Assembly (NCBI GenBank): GCA_030063045.1
Contig: JAQSEB010000066.1
Location: forward strand, 248,001-312,000
Length of the DNA stretch: 64,000 bases
Reading direction: 5' to 3'
Origin: Pratylenchus scribneri
Taxonomy: Eukaryota; Nematoda; Chromadorea; Rhabditida; Pratylenchidae
Both the position numbers and the translations under genes were made by a program. Of the stretch, positions 1-10,400 are shown piece by piece (the first letter of the stretch is position 1; every line of letters starts with the position of its first letter). Below the pieces are notes generated by a model, which had not been told where the DNA came from, ran no database searches, and worked only from the letters and a program-made list of their open reading frames with translations.

Positions 1-540
1 TGCAAATGTACATAAAATATAATTATACAAACTTTTGCATTGGTCTAGCTTTAATCTAAACGACAATGACATTTGATATCATATTTTTAGATGTTATCAC
101 TTATCACGTTGAAGCCTTTTCGTTTTTTGGTTGATTCATATGAATAATTGCATAAGAGTCAAATCTCAAATGTTATTCATCCAGATCCCACCGATATTTT
201 CAGTTATTGCGTTAATTAGGATAAATGTTGCAACTAATTTTGAGAAATATAATCCCGAACACCCATTTAGTGAAACGAAATTTGTGCTTGATATATTATG
301 GCTTTAACCTTCTCTGGATCTATTTACTTAATTTGATCCAAAATTTTCAATATAAAAAAATGTTCTAACAGAAGGTGCTAACAAAATGATATAAATGATT
401 GCTTTTTAGATATTGGTCAATCAGAAAAATTTGTTTTGCCCAGCAGAATTACTTTTAAAAAATTGATTTTCAATTTGGCTATAATTTTGTTTGTACATTA
501 TTATAATGATTCAGCATGATCAGTTGCGCGATCATTCATT
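1..540. other. AT-rich stretch without recognisable gene
   Basis: I see no coding signal or repeat here. It probably holds downstream sequence of the minus-strand kelch-like fragment that follows. Confidence 0.5.
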
Positions 541-891
541 TCAATTATGAGACATTTTTGATTTGAAAAATTTAATCAACCCCCAATAATTCAAACCATT
601 GCATATGGTGTCTGAATTAATGTAGTCCAAAATTTGGCAATTGGTTTTGTCTTCAATTCTTAGCGCTTTCCATGATTGGAGTTGTGTGTTGTAAGCATAA
701 ATGAAATGTTTATTATTTTGTTGTTGTTCTTCTGCTTCTTCTTCGCCCGTGCCTTTTATTGTTGATATTGTTGCCTTCTTTTCATGACCAAAAACATATA
801 AATGCTTATTTGCAAATCCAATAGGCCATAAACGTCCTACAATTGGTGGGTGACGTGGCGCTTTTCCCTCAGACAGTGATGGCAATGCCAT
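541..891 (-). CDS. Kelch-like protein fragment
   Basis: An open frame of 116 codons starts at an ATG at 891. It contains one kelch-like blade: a hydrophobic strand ending in LYVFGHEKK, an acidic/glutamine-rich loop, then FIYAYNTQLQSWKAL, which fits the kelch pattern of an aromatic Y-x-x-x-x-x-W segment. Kelch blades form beta-propellers used for protein binding. One blade cannot fold alone, and no convincing neighbouring exons were found up to about 2 kb, so this is either a single exon of a gene running off the window or a relic. The frame ends in a stop at 541. Family assignment is by pattern only. Confidence 0.4.
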   Translation of the reverse strand: MALPSLSEGKAPRHPPIVGRLWPIGFANKHLYVFGHEKKATISTIKGTGEEEAEEQQQNNKHFIYAYNTQLQSWKALRIEDKTNCQILDYINSDTICNGLNYWGLIKFFKSKMSHN

Positions 892-2040
892 TTTCGTTGG
901 AATTTATATTAGGTATATAAAAAATTATTAAAATAAAACCCAATATAAATAAATGAAATAAAACAGTATTTTTTTTTATAATTTTCAAGAAAAAAAAATT
1001 TGATATTAAATAAAGAATATTAAACTTTAAACTCATTTAGTCATATTAGTTATATACGCCAGCAAAAAAATATACATCGACTAGAGCCTAGATTCTCGCT
1101 CTTTATATTTATTCTCATTTTTAGCATATGAAGTCTCTACAATTTTTTCATTCTCTGTCCATCCATTTTCCATTGTAAAATATTAGTTATTTTTATTTGT
1201 AAGAAATAAATTATATTTTTATTGATGATTCCCTATTCCAATTAATAAATATTATTATTCATTATATTTTTCCAATAAATAGTTATAAATCAAAAAATAT
1301 ATTAAGTAATGTTAGAATTTGGTTTGGATGAATTTTTCAAAAAATAAACAAAAAAATTTAGCTTTAGTCGGGGACAATCCTGCTGGTCGAGGCTGCGACT
1401 CAATGCTCAAATTATCCAACGCGCAGCACTACTGGGCATAATATTTTTATCTCGACCAAAATTGTTCATAAGTATGCCAATTTTTTTCTTATAAGAGCAA
1501 AATATAATATCATAAAATTTAGCCCGAGGCAATTTTTTCAAGCATTTTCTCCCCATTTTTTATGCCTTCTTAAATTTTCTCCATCATAATATGAGAAATG
1601 GCTGCGGCGATTAATAGATTTTGCCTCTCATTCAAAATTCCCAACATGGTGAATGAGGTGCACCATTGCCGATGCTTAGCAGAGTGTCCAGCGTTCATTT
1701 TTTCCTATTGCCTAAGCCCAACAATCCTATGCTGTGTTCTTCGCATTCCAAAGTCCATCTCTACTCCAATTTTTACATTTATTTACCTAAGAATTTACTC
1801 GGTTACCCATCTATAAGTGACTGAAAAGTGAAAAGGACGCCAACCCCCAACGCCAATATAAAATGGAAATATTTTTTTATTCGTTTATCATTTCTTCTAA
1901 AAACACCAAATAAAATTCAGACTAAAATTTAATAATTTTTTGGGCAATTTTTTCAGTTTACAACGAAAAAGGAAGATTCAGTATTACCATCATTCTTTTG
2001 GCCATTTACCATTACCTATAGTCAATGCTAGCGCTTTTCA
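892..2040. other. Intergenic, no gene recognised
   Basis: Low-complexity AT-rich DNA. An open frame near 1600-1816 starts at a plausible ATG but has no recognisable domain or splice support, and I do not call it. Confidence 0.5.
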
Positions 2041-3182
2041 CCGAAAAAAGTCGGAAATGTTCATATTTCAATTTAGAAGGATTGAACTAAAAAATCAATG
2101 ATGTTTTTGGATTCAACATGTTGGAAAAACCATAAAAACAGTTTAAAAACATATATTTATAAATGTTAAACTAGCAAAAAAAATTGTTAGTTTGAAATAG
2201 ATGTCAAATCAAAACATGGCTGTTTTAAAAGTTTTAGCGCTGGTATTATGGATTTTCCAATATGCAGAACACGGCGGCCCCGCTCCCTGTACGTACGCGT
2301 CAAAAATATAAAAAGCCAAGCGTCGCGGAAATTTAAAAATTACTCACAAAAAGAACCACTCATTTGGGTTTTTTACTTATATTTCGCATTCTAATTGTTT
2401 TTTCAAATAAAAATCAACTTATTATTGATCTAATAAATAGTATAAAATATTATTATTACAATGAAAGCATTTTTATGACTTTTGGAAATATTTCATTTTT
2501 TTTGTCGAATCCATAGGGGGGACCCTTTGCTTTTTGTTTGAAAATTTTTTTCCCTTGAATTATAGCTCATTCGACGCGCAATGGTCGATTTAATAGGTGT
2601 ACTTTCGATATTAGCCAATTTTGAATCTCTTAAACCTATGTTATGGCCATTTGAATGTTTTGAACCAAGAAGTTTAAACGACTAAAGAAGTGGTTTAAGT
2701 GCTTTAAAACATTCTGAAATCGAAATCCTATAAAGTAAATCGACTATGCTGAATTGAATAGGCCTATTTCCGACCATTTTAAATGTGAAAATTCATTGTG
2801 AAATTTAATTTTTTTTTATCATGGGAAAAATTTGGTGAGAATGGGTATTTTTTTCTAATTCATAGCCTATCTTGTAGCCCAGAAAATTCTGCACAAAATT
2901 GGAGGTGGAAATTAAAAACTCAAGGACAGGAACCGAGTTATGGTTTGGTTTGTAAACCGAATTCATTTAGTCGCGCAAGCGCATGAAAATATAATTGTTT
3001 TGGCGTAGTGTACGAGAGAAAAAAAGAGAAAACGAAATATTATTAGGAAATGTCAGACACAACTGTATTTTTGACGCGTACGCCTTATTAGTGTGGCCGT
3101 CGTGGCAGAATCCAAAAACATCATTAACTCTTTAGTTCAATCCCTCTAATAATTGAAATGTGAACATATCCCGCTTTTTCGG
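2041..3182. mobile_element. Foldback element, about 1.14 kb, unclassified
   Basis: The segment 2041-2114 matches the reverse complement of 3108-3182 over about 75 bp: both read CCGAAAAA..., then a block with GGATTGAACTAAA, then GATGTTTTTGGATTC. A second, inner pair also matches: GTACGCGTCAAAAATA near 2291-2310, and its reverse complement near 3070-3085. The interior holds no coding region. A target duplication could not be defined. Best read as a non-autonomous inverted-repeat transposon. Confidence 0.55.
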
Positions 3183-3323
3183 TTATTCCGACTTTTTCAG
3201 TTACTCATCCCCCTTCCCCTTTCCTATATTTTTGTAAAAAACTTACTTAGTTTCTATTTACATTGTTTACAACAAAATTATTCTGTTAATTTTTAAAAAA
3301 TTTAATTTTTTCTTTCATTGATA

Positions 3324-6300
3324 ATGCTTCGCCTCGGCTCTCTTTTAAATTCCAAAATCGGATTCCCGCGAATTCTTTCAACTGTACCAACGGCAACTGA
3401 ACGAATTTTGATGGTGCGCAATTTTTGTGAAAGAGGTCCTCAAAAGAATTCTATCAACTCAGTCATCGATGAGGTTAAATTGCAATATAAATAAATAATT
3501 TAATTTCAAAAATGCATGGTTCTTGTTCAGTTGGTGCGTTCCAATCAAATATTTAAAATATCCAATCATAAAAAATTTCTAACCTAGCCTAGCTTAGACT
3601 ATTTTAAAATACATATTCCAAGCGTTAAAATTTTAGTTACATTTATTATTTGATTTGAGGATTGAGTAATATTTAAATTGACTAACTAATAATAAGTTCC
3701 ATAACTCGGAGATAAAATTTCGATTAGGCTATACACCTATACTATGTTTAGGTCAGGAGCAGAGAGTTTAGTCTAGGCTAGACTGGGTAATAAAATTTTT
3801 TAAGATTTAGGCTTCAAGGCCGGATAATTTTTATTGTATTGTATGTTCAGTTTTATGACTTTAAATTTTTGTTTGATTGGATGCTTAAATAATTTGATTG
3901 GAGACATAATTGATTGATTGGATATATAATAAAGCTCCCTTGGAAGCACAAACTAGAACCAAATGCATATTAAAAAAAATTTTAAATTAAAAAATTTTAA
4001 TATAATTTAAAAAAAAGTTTCCATCAAAATATTTTTTTAGGTAAAAAAGGGACTCAATAAATTGCAATCCGAAATTGTGCAATGCCTTAATGCTGCGGAA
4101 AAGCAAAAAAAATTCGGCAATGTCACAGGTTAATTTCTCCGGCAAACAATTTCTTTATAAGGAAAAATATTCCCATTTTCAAGAAAGAAATAAACGAATT
4201 GCGCGATGGAAACAATAAAATGAAAGCAGAATTGCAAAACAAATTTGATATTCTACAAAAACGAATGGACGAAAAACATGAATGCCTGTTTCAACAATTG
4301 GAGAAATTAAAAGTAATTTTAAAATTTCCGATTTTTGGTAGTTTTTTGAAAAATTTGTTAATCGTTTATTTTCAGTTTATTTTGTTAGGTGCTATTTTTT
4401 CCATTTATAATACTTAAAAGTGTGTTTCAATTTCTTCGATATTGCATTTCAAAAAAATTTTGAATGAAAATTTTATAATTAAGGAAAAAGTTGAACCAAA
4501 AACTGGAATTTTTACTAGGAAATTGTCACAAAAGTTTGGACCAAACAAATTTGTGTTAGAAAATTTTCAATTTTTTTGGCATTCATTATTTTTTGAGATT
4601 ACCTTTTTAACAACAAAACAGGTTTTTTGACTTCTAACAAATCAGAAAAAGTTTTAGACCCCCCAAATCTTATATCAACTTGTAGATCTCATCGAAACCA
4701 ATTGAATGGTGTTTGGTATATAAAATATCATGATTTGGTGAAAACTAAAATATATTAAATCATTTAAGCCATATTTCTCAGTTTTTGATTTTAAACTCTT
4801 TAATTTTTGGGCCAAAACCTTACATTTTATATACCATTCGACGCGTCTCAATGAGATCTACAAAATGATATAAGGTTTGTAGGGTCTAAAAACGGTTTCT
4901 GATTTGTTAGAAGTCAAAAACATGTTTTGTTGGTAAAAAAAGTATTTTTGTTGGTAAAAAAAATATTTTTGTTGGTAAAAAAATATTTCCATTTTTTAAA
5001 CTTATTAAGATTGCAATTTTGACCGCTGGACAAATTTATGAAATCGAATTGGCCAAATTCGATTCGAATGCGTACAAATGGAATGTGAAGGATTGTGGTC
5101 GTGAGTTGACCATTTTGGAGGATGGATTCGTCGCTCATTATACTGGAAAAAATGGGGGTAAAAAATGATATGCTACTGAAAAATTAAAAAAAAATTAAGT
5201 AAATAGTTGCGTTCGAGCCACTTGTCCAGTTCCCGCATTCACATTGAGCGATAAAAATAAAACGACCGTTGCTTTCTATTTTGAAGTTGAATATTTAAAG
5301 AAGCAAAGGTATTTGAATTCAATTATTACAAAAAATACCTTATTCTTTCTATCAGAAGCCCAGTAATATTTCATTCGTGTACCCATTTTTTGAAAAAAAA
5401 AATTGAATATTTGGAAGTTTTTGAATTTTGAGGATGGAGAATCAGAATATCGCATTAGTTTTGAATTCTGATAACAATAAAAGGTATAAAAAACGGTTTA
5501 ATAAATTTATTTCATCAAAAATTCAAAAAAATTTGTGAATGAAACAATGATTTAAATACATTCACTAACGATAAAGGGATTTACAATAATATAAAAATAA
5601 TGAGATAAAATAATTTTATACTACTTTTTGAACCATACATTCATTGTTGTCAAAAAAACTAAAGCTAAATTCAAAATCAGCAACCTTCAAAATATCTTAT
5701 TACTCATTTTAATGCCAAAAAAATAAAAATAATTTTATAGCGGTTTTTGAACTCTCTGGAAGGAATTCAAAACCAATGCAATATTTGTATTCTTCATGCT
5801 CGAAAACTACTGAATATGCATTTTAAAGCAAAAAAAAATAATAAAATTTTTCACAAAGTGGGCCCACAAGGGACAATGCCTGGGTTTATTATAAATTTAC
5901 CATGGAAAAATGCATTATATTTAATATATATTTCATGAATAAATTCTCTCCCTACATATAATACATAATTTCATTTATGCAGCATGTTTGGTCTTGGCAT
6001 TGGATTTTGTACTCAACAATTTCCATTGGAAGGCAGAAATCTCGGCTGGCACTGGGTCGATTCAATTAGAATAAGTGCCAATGGAAGAATATTTGCAGGG
6101 CGAAATGATTTTACCCAGTATAAACCTGATAGTAATTTCATCGCAGAAGATGTGATTGGCGCCGGCATAATCCATTCCCCATCAAATTCATCGATGCAAT
6201 GCTTTTCGACGTGCAATGGCAAATTATTGGGTAAAAAAAATATAATTGAAATTATTATAAAATTTAATATTAAAAGTGTCTACACAAAAAAATATTAAAA

Positions 6301-6469
6301 AATAAATTAATCAAATTCAGGGAAGGCTGATTTGCCGAAAATATTTGAGACTCTTCGACTATTCCCGGCCATCACTCTGTGCCACGATGGCGACAAAATC
6401 CGCGCTAATTTTGGGAACAACGAATGGCGCTTCAAACAATTTGATCAACTTCTAAAGCAGCAGGAATGA
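3324..6469 (+). CDS. SPRY-domain protein with N-terminal coiled coil (7 exons)
   Basis: Exons 3324-3473, 4041-4128, 4188-4312, 5010-5157, 5200-5308, 5983-6230 and 6321-6469 join in phase to a complete protein of 338 residues. Residues 1-20 are basic and hydrophobic (MLRLGSLLNSK...) and resemble a mitochondrial presequence. Residues about 48-120 are a heptad-rich coiled coil (EINELRDG..., LQKRMDEKHE, LFQQLEKLK). The C-terminal half is a SPRY/B30.2-type fold: YFEVEYL, FPLEGRNLGWHW, DVIGAGI, CNGKLLGKA and IRANFG occur in the family's order. SPRY domains are protein-binding beta-sandwiches. Cyst nematodes have secreted SPRY effectors, but no secretion signal is obvious here. Intron 3 (4313-5009) contains a foldback copy and a short tandem repeat. 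The partner is unknown. Confidence 0.8.
4611..4933. mobile_element. Foldback family copy A (in SPRY intron 3)
   Basis: Inverted arms: the left arm reads CAAAACAGG...TTGACTTCTAACAAATCAG and the right arm is its reverse complement, ending near 4933. The interior has the family hallmark blocks GTAGATCTCATCG (4682 region) and GATGAGATCTAC-type sequence (4850 region), plus internal ATATACCATTCGACG. It lacks the outer CGTACGGGGTC end seen in copies B-D, so it is a shorter or trimmed member. Confidence 0.65.
4923..4987. repeat. Short tandem repeat, three copies
   Basis: Three copies of a unit TTTTTGTTGGTAAAAAAA (about 22-24 bp with spacers) abut the right edge of foldback copy A. The unit resembles the outer arm of that element, so it may have grown from the element's end. 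Confidence 0.6.
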
Positions 6470-6899
6470 TATGGGAAAGAAATGGAAAATATTTAAGAAA
6501 TGTGGAAGTATGAAGGATAATAAGTTTTTCAATTTAATTTGCACATCAAACAAACAATTATTTTAATACTAATTTTTCTAAATTCAAACTGTAAATATTG
6601 AAACAAAATCCATCAATATTTCATTTATTTTCTTAATTATTCTTTGAAGCGAAAAGTTTTTAATTCTCTCCACATATTTATCAATTGAATAAATAATTTA
6701 AATTTTCAACTTTTTAATGGCTAAGTCTTTAATTTTAATCCTATATATAATTTAAATAATTAAGGGTAAAATTAAATTTAATTCAAAATTGGAAAATTAC
6801 CAAAAATCGTAAAGGAAATTTCAATTGGAACAATGACAAAAACCCAAAAATTATTTAAAAAAAGAACAACCATTTTGGATCGAAGGCAGTGAATTTTCC

Positions 6900-7270
6900 A
6901 ATAAATGAGAATATTATGGCCCAACACAAAGGGCCAATTCCCAACCTTCTGTGCTGTCTGATTTTGGCTTTGTTTTTATTGGTTGTGACCATCCATTCCC
7001 AATCGATTTGGCCCTGTTTTGATTGGCCATGGCCATGGCCATCCCTTTTCCTTCGAATTTGGCCTCATATTTTGGCAATGGCCATTCCCTTCCATCCATT
7101 TTGGTCCAATATTTTGGCCATGGACTTCTTTTCCATCAATTTGGCTCCCCATGAATTTGGCCAATTTTAAAATTTGGGCCATTGAAGTTGGCCAGGCATT
7201 TGAGCATCCATAAAATTTCGGCCCATAAAATCGATCATCCTACAATTTGGGCCCATAAATTTGTGGCATG
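6900..7270. repeat. Cluster of TTGGCC motifs
   Basis: At least a dozen near-copies of TTTGGCC or TGGCCA occur at irregular 15-35 bp spacing, including the palindrome GGCCATGGCCATGGCC at 7023-7040. The clustering creates overlapping open frames on both strands rich in W-P and M-A, which I read as compositional artefacts. The cluster lies just upstream of the double-astacin gene. Confidence 0.6.
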
Positions 7271-7497
7271 CTCATTCTATTTGCTAAATCCACATTTCGA
7301 TTTTGCCTCGTCTACCTTCCATCCTCTCCCGAAAACAGCCATATGCAATTCACCTTGCAGACGCACTAAAAGAAGTGCATATTATATATGCGCTCGGCAA
7401 GGCAAGCTCAGAATCCTATTTTCCAGTTTTCGGCATAACATATTCATTCTAATTCGCCAAATAGTTTGAATTTTTATTGACCAATATCCAATTTATT

Positions 7498-10400
7498 ATG
7501 TGGAAAATATTCCGCACAATTTTATTACCAATTATTTGGATTCTTCTGGCATTTCCAAACAACAACAAAGCTGTACATAAATTGAGTCTGAAAACAGTGG
7601 CGAACATAAAATTAGGGAGCCCTGCGGCTGTTCAAACAAATATACCGTCGGCACTGAAACAAATCAAAAAGCCAAATTTGCTAAGAGCTGTTGCCTTATC
7701 TACAATGCCGGGCATTGCTGGAATAATGGTAAAATAATAATAATAATATAAAAAATAGTACTCGTTAAATTTGTAAGAAAACGATTTAATTAATTGACAA
7801 AAAGATTTTATATAGAAAATAAAGCATGGCCTAAACATTCATTTAAATCTATTCTGCTACAGGATTTAATTGGTTATTAAAATTTCTAAGCAAATTATTT
7901 TTTGGAGAAAATATTTTTTATATTATTTTCTGAATAAATATTGTTAAGCAAATTTTGCATTAATTAGGAATCACCATAATTTATAGGCTTACAATAATTC
8001 TCACAATAATTCAATGGAATCAAATGGTGACAACGCTGGCCATATTATTTCAAAAAATGGCAAAAATAATGCGGGATTAATGGAAAGAATACGAGAAAGT
8101 TATGAAAATTTAAAAAATGCCAATATAGTTTCATCAAAAACAAATGGCCCCAAAGAAAATTTATATGGCAAAAATTGGCCATTACATATGGATAAGAATT
8201 ATATGGCCAATTTTGGAGTAGGATGGTCGGAGCATATAGAAAATAAAAGAAATATGGATAAAATTGAAAGAAATGAATTGAAATATTTTGATGGCAAAAA
8301 ATTGAATGCAGTCGAAGATGGTCAGAATAAAGAATTAATTGAAGAAAAAGAAAAGGAAAATGGAATGGAATTAATGAATAAAATCAAAAATATTGGCTTA
8401 AATTCGGCCAAAAAATTGGAAAAAAAGTGGATAAATCAAAATAAAATCGAGATTGAAATTGGTGCAAATATTGGAGAAGAAATGGCAAAAAATGTGAAAA
8501 AAATTTGTGAAATTATGCAAAAAATTTTGGAAATTAATGTGAATGTGAAAAATGATTCAATGATGAATGGGAATGGAAAAAATTATGGAATTGGAATGCA
8601 ATTGAAAATTTATAATGGACAAACTGGCGCCATAGAACTTAGGTAGGTATTAGTCTTTTCTTTAAAATGTTCACCAAAATGTGTTTTTTCTTTTCTTTAA
8701 ATTGTTCGCCAAAATGTTTTCCTTTTTCTTTAAATTGTTCGCCAAAATGTGTTTTCCATTTCCTTAAAATGTTCACCAAAATGTGTTTTTTTCTTTCTTA
8801 AAATGTTCACCAAAATGTGTTTTTTTCTTTCTTAAAATGTTCACCAAAATGTGTTTTTTTCTTTCTTAAAATGTTCACCAAAATGTGTTTTTTCTTTTCT
8901 TTAAAATGCTCACCAAAATTTGTTTTTTTCTTTCTTAAAATGTTCACCAAAATGTGTTTTTTCTTTTCTTTAAAATGTTCACCAAAATGTGTTTTTTCTT
9001 TCTTTAAATTGTTCGCCAAAATGTGTTTTTTCTTTCTTTAAATTGTTCGCCAAAATGTGTTTTCCATTTCCTTAAAATGTTCACCAAATGTGTTTTTTCC
9101 TTTCTTTAAAATGTTCACGAAAATGTGTTTTTTCCTTTCTTTAAAATGTTCACCAAAATGTGTTTTCCATTTCCTTAAAATGTTCACCAAAATGTGTTTT
9201 TTCCTTTCTTTAAAATGTTCACCAAAATGTGTTTTTTCCTTTCTTTAAAATGTTCACCAAAATGTGTTTTCCATTTCCTTAAAATGTTCGCCAAAATGTG
9301 TTTTCCATTTCCTTAAAATGTTCACCAAAATGTGTTTTTTCCTTTCTTAAAATGTTCACCAAAATGTGTTTTTTCCTTTCTTAAAATGTTCACCAAAATG
9401 TGTTTTTTCCTTTCTTAAAATGTTCACCAAAATGTGTTTTCCATTTCCTTAAAATGTTCGCCAAAATGTGTTTTCCATTTCCTTAAAATGTTCACCAAAA
9501 TGTGTTTTTTCCTTTCTTTAAAATGTTCACCAAAATGTGTTTTCCATTTCCTTAAAATGTTCGCCAAAATGTGTTTTCCATTTCCTTAAAATGTTCGCCA
9601 AAATGTGTTTTTCCATATCCGGTGTTTGCCAAAATGTATCTCTTTGAAAAATGTTTGCCAAAATGTTTTTTCCATTTCCTTAAAATGTTCGCCAAAATGT
9701 GTTTTTCCATATCCGGTGTTTGCCAAAATGTATCTCTCTGAAAAACGTTTGCCAAAATGTTTTTTTCTATACCGGAAATATTCGCCAAAATATTTCTTTT
9801 CCAGAAAATGTTCGCCAAAATGTTTCCTTATAGATCTAACATATTCTATTTAATCAAACAAAAATCAATAGCCATTTCCCTTCTTATTATTTGCAATTTT
9901 AAATTAATTTTACAGCAAAATTTGATTATAGATAATATTCGACAAGCCTATCATTCCAAAAAGAACCGTCTAATTCAAACTGCTGTAGATATTAAAAATT
10001 GAAAATTTTTAGAGAAATTAAAATCCCATTGCTCTCCGATAAACACGGCAAAATGGAAATGAATCCAATGGAATTAGGCAAAGAACTGATTCGACAAATT
10101 TGTGGAGGCTATGAATGCGATCAACCTCCTGATTTACCTCAATTTGGGGCGGATCCTTGTAGTGTTAAACCGGTTTGATTTTGAATTATTTTTTTAAAAA
10201 AAAATAATGTTAGCCACCGGAATTGCACGAATTGGATCGTTCATTGCGGCCAATGTTACTCAAATTGGGCTCAAAGCTTAATACAGGTTTTTATTAATGG
10301 ATAAAAAATGACGTCTAAATTAATTTAATTTTCGGTCGACTTTGGACTGACAATCCAATGCCAGATTTCAAAAATGGTTTCTATGTTGCATTTGATTGGG

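Noticed and set aside
5357..5938. Two further exon candidates in the SPRY gene
   Set aside because: Joining 5308 directly to 5983 gives a perfect codon (AGC) and an uninterrupted SPRY strand order. The extra blocks hit stops or break the domain.
6889..7213. Open frames with W-P-W-P on one strand and M-A-M-A on the other
   Set aside because: Produced by the GGCCAT motif cluster; open on both strands at once and without splice support.
8807..9248. Open frames on both strands (rich in F-K-M-C or N-I-L-R-K-K)
   Set aside because: They are translations of the intronic minisatellite. The intron's splice sites and the phase of the flanking exons exclude coding use.
9914..10002. Exon candidate reading QNLIIDNIRQAYHSKKNR
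   Set aside because: Its phase does not fit exon 2 (it would hit a stop at once), whereas 8642 to 10013 joins cleanly.
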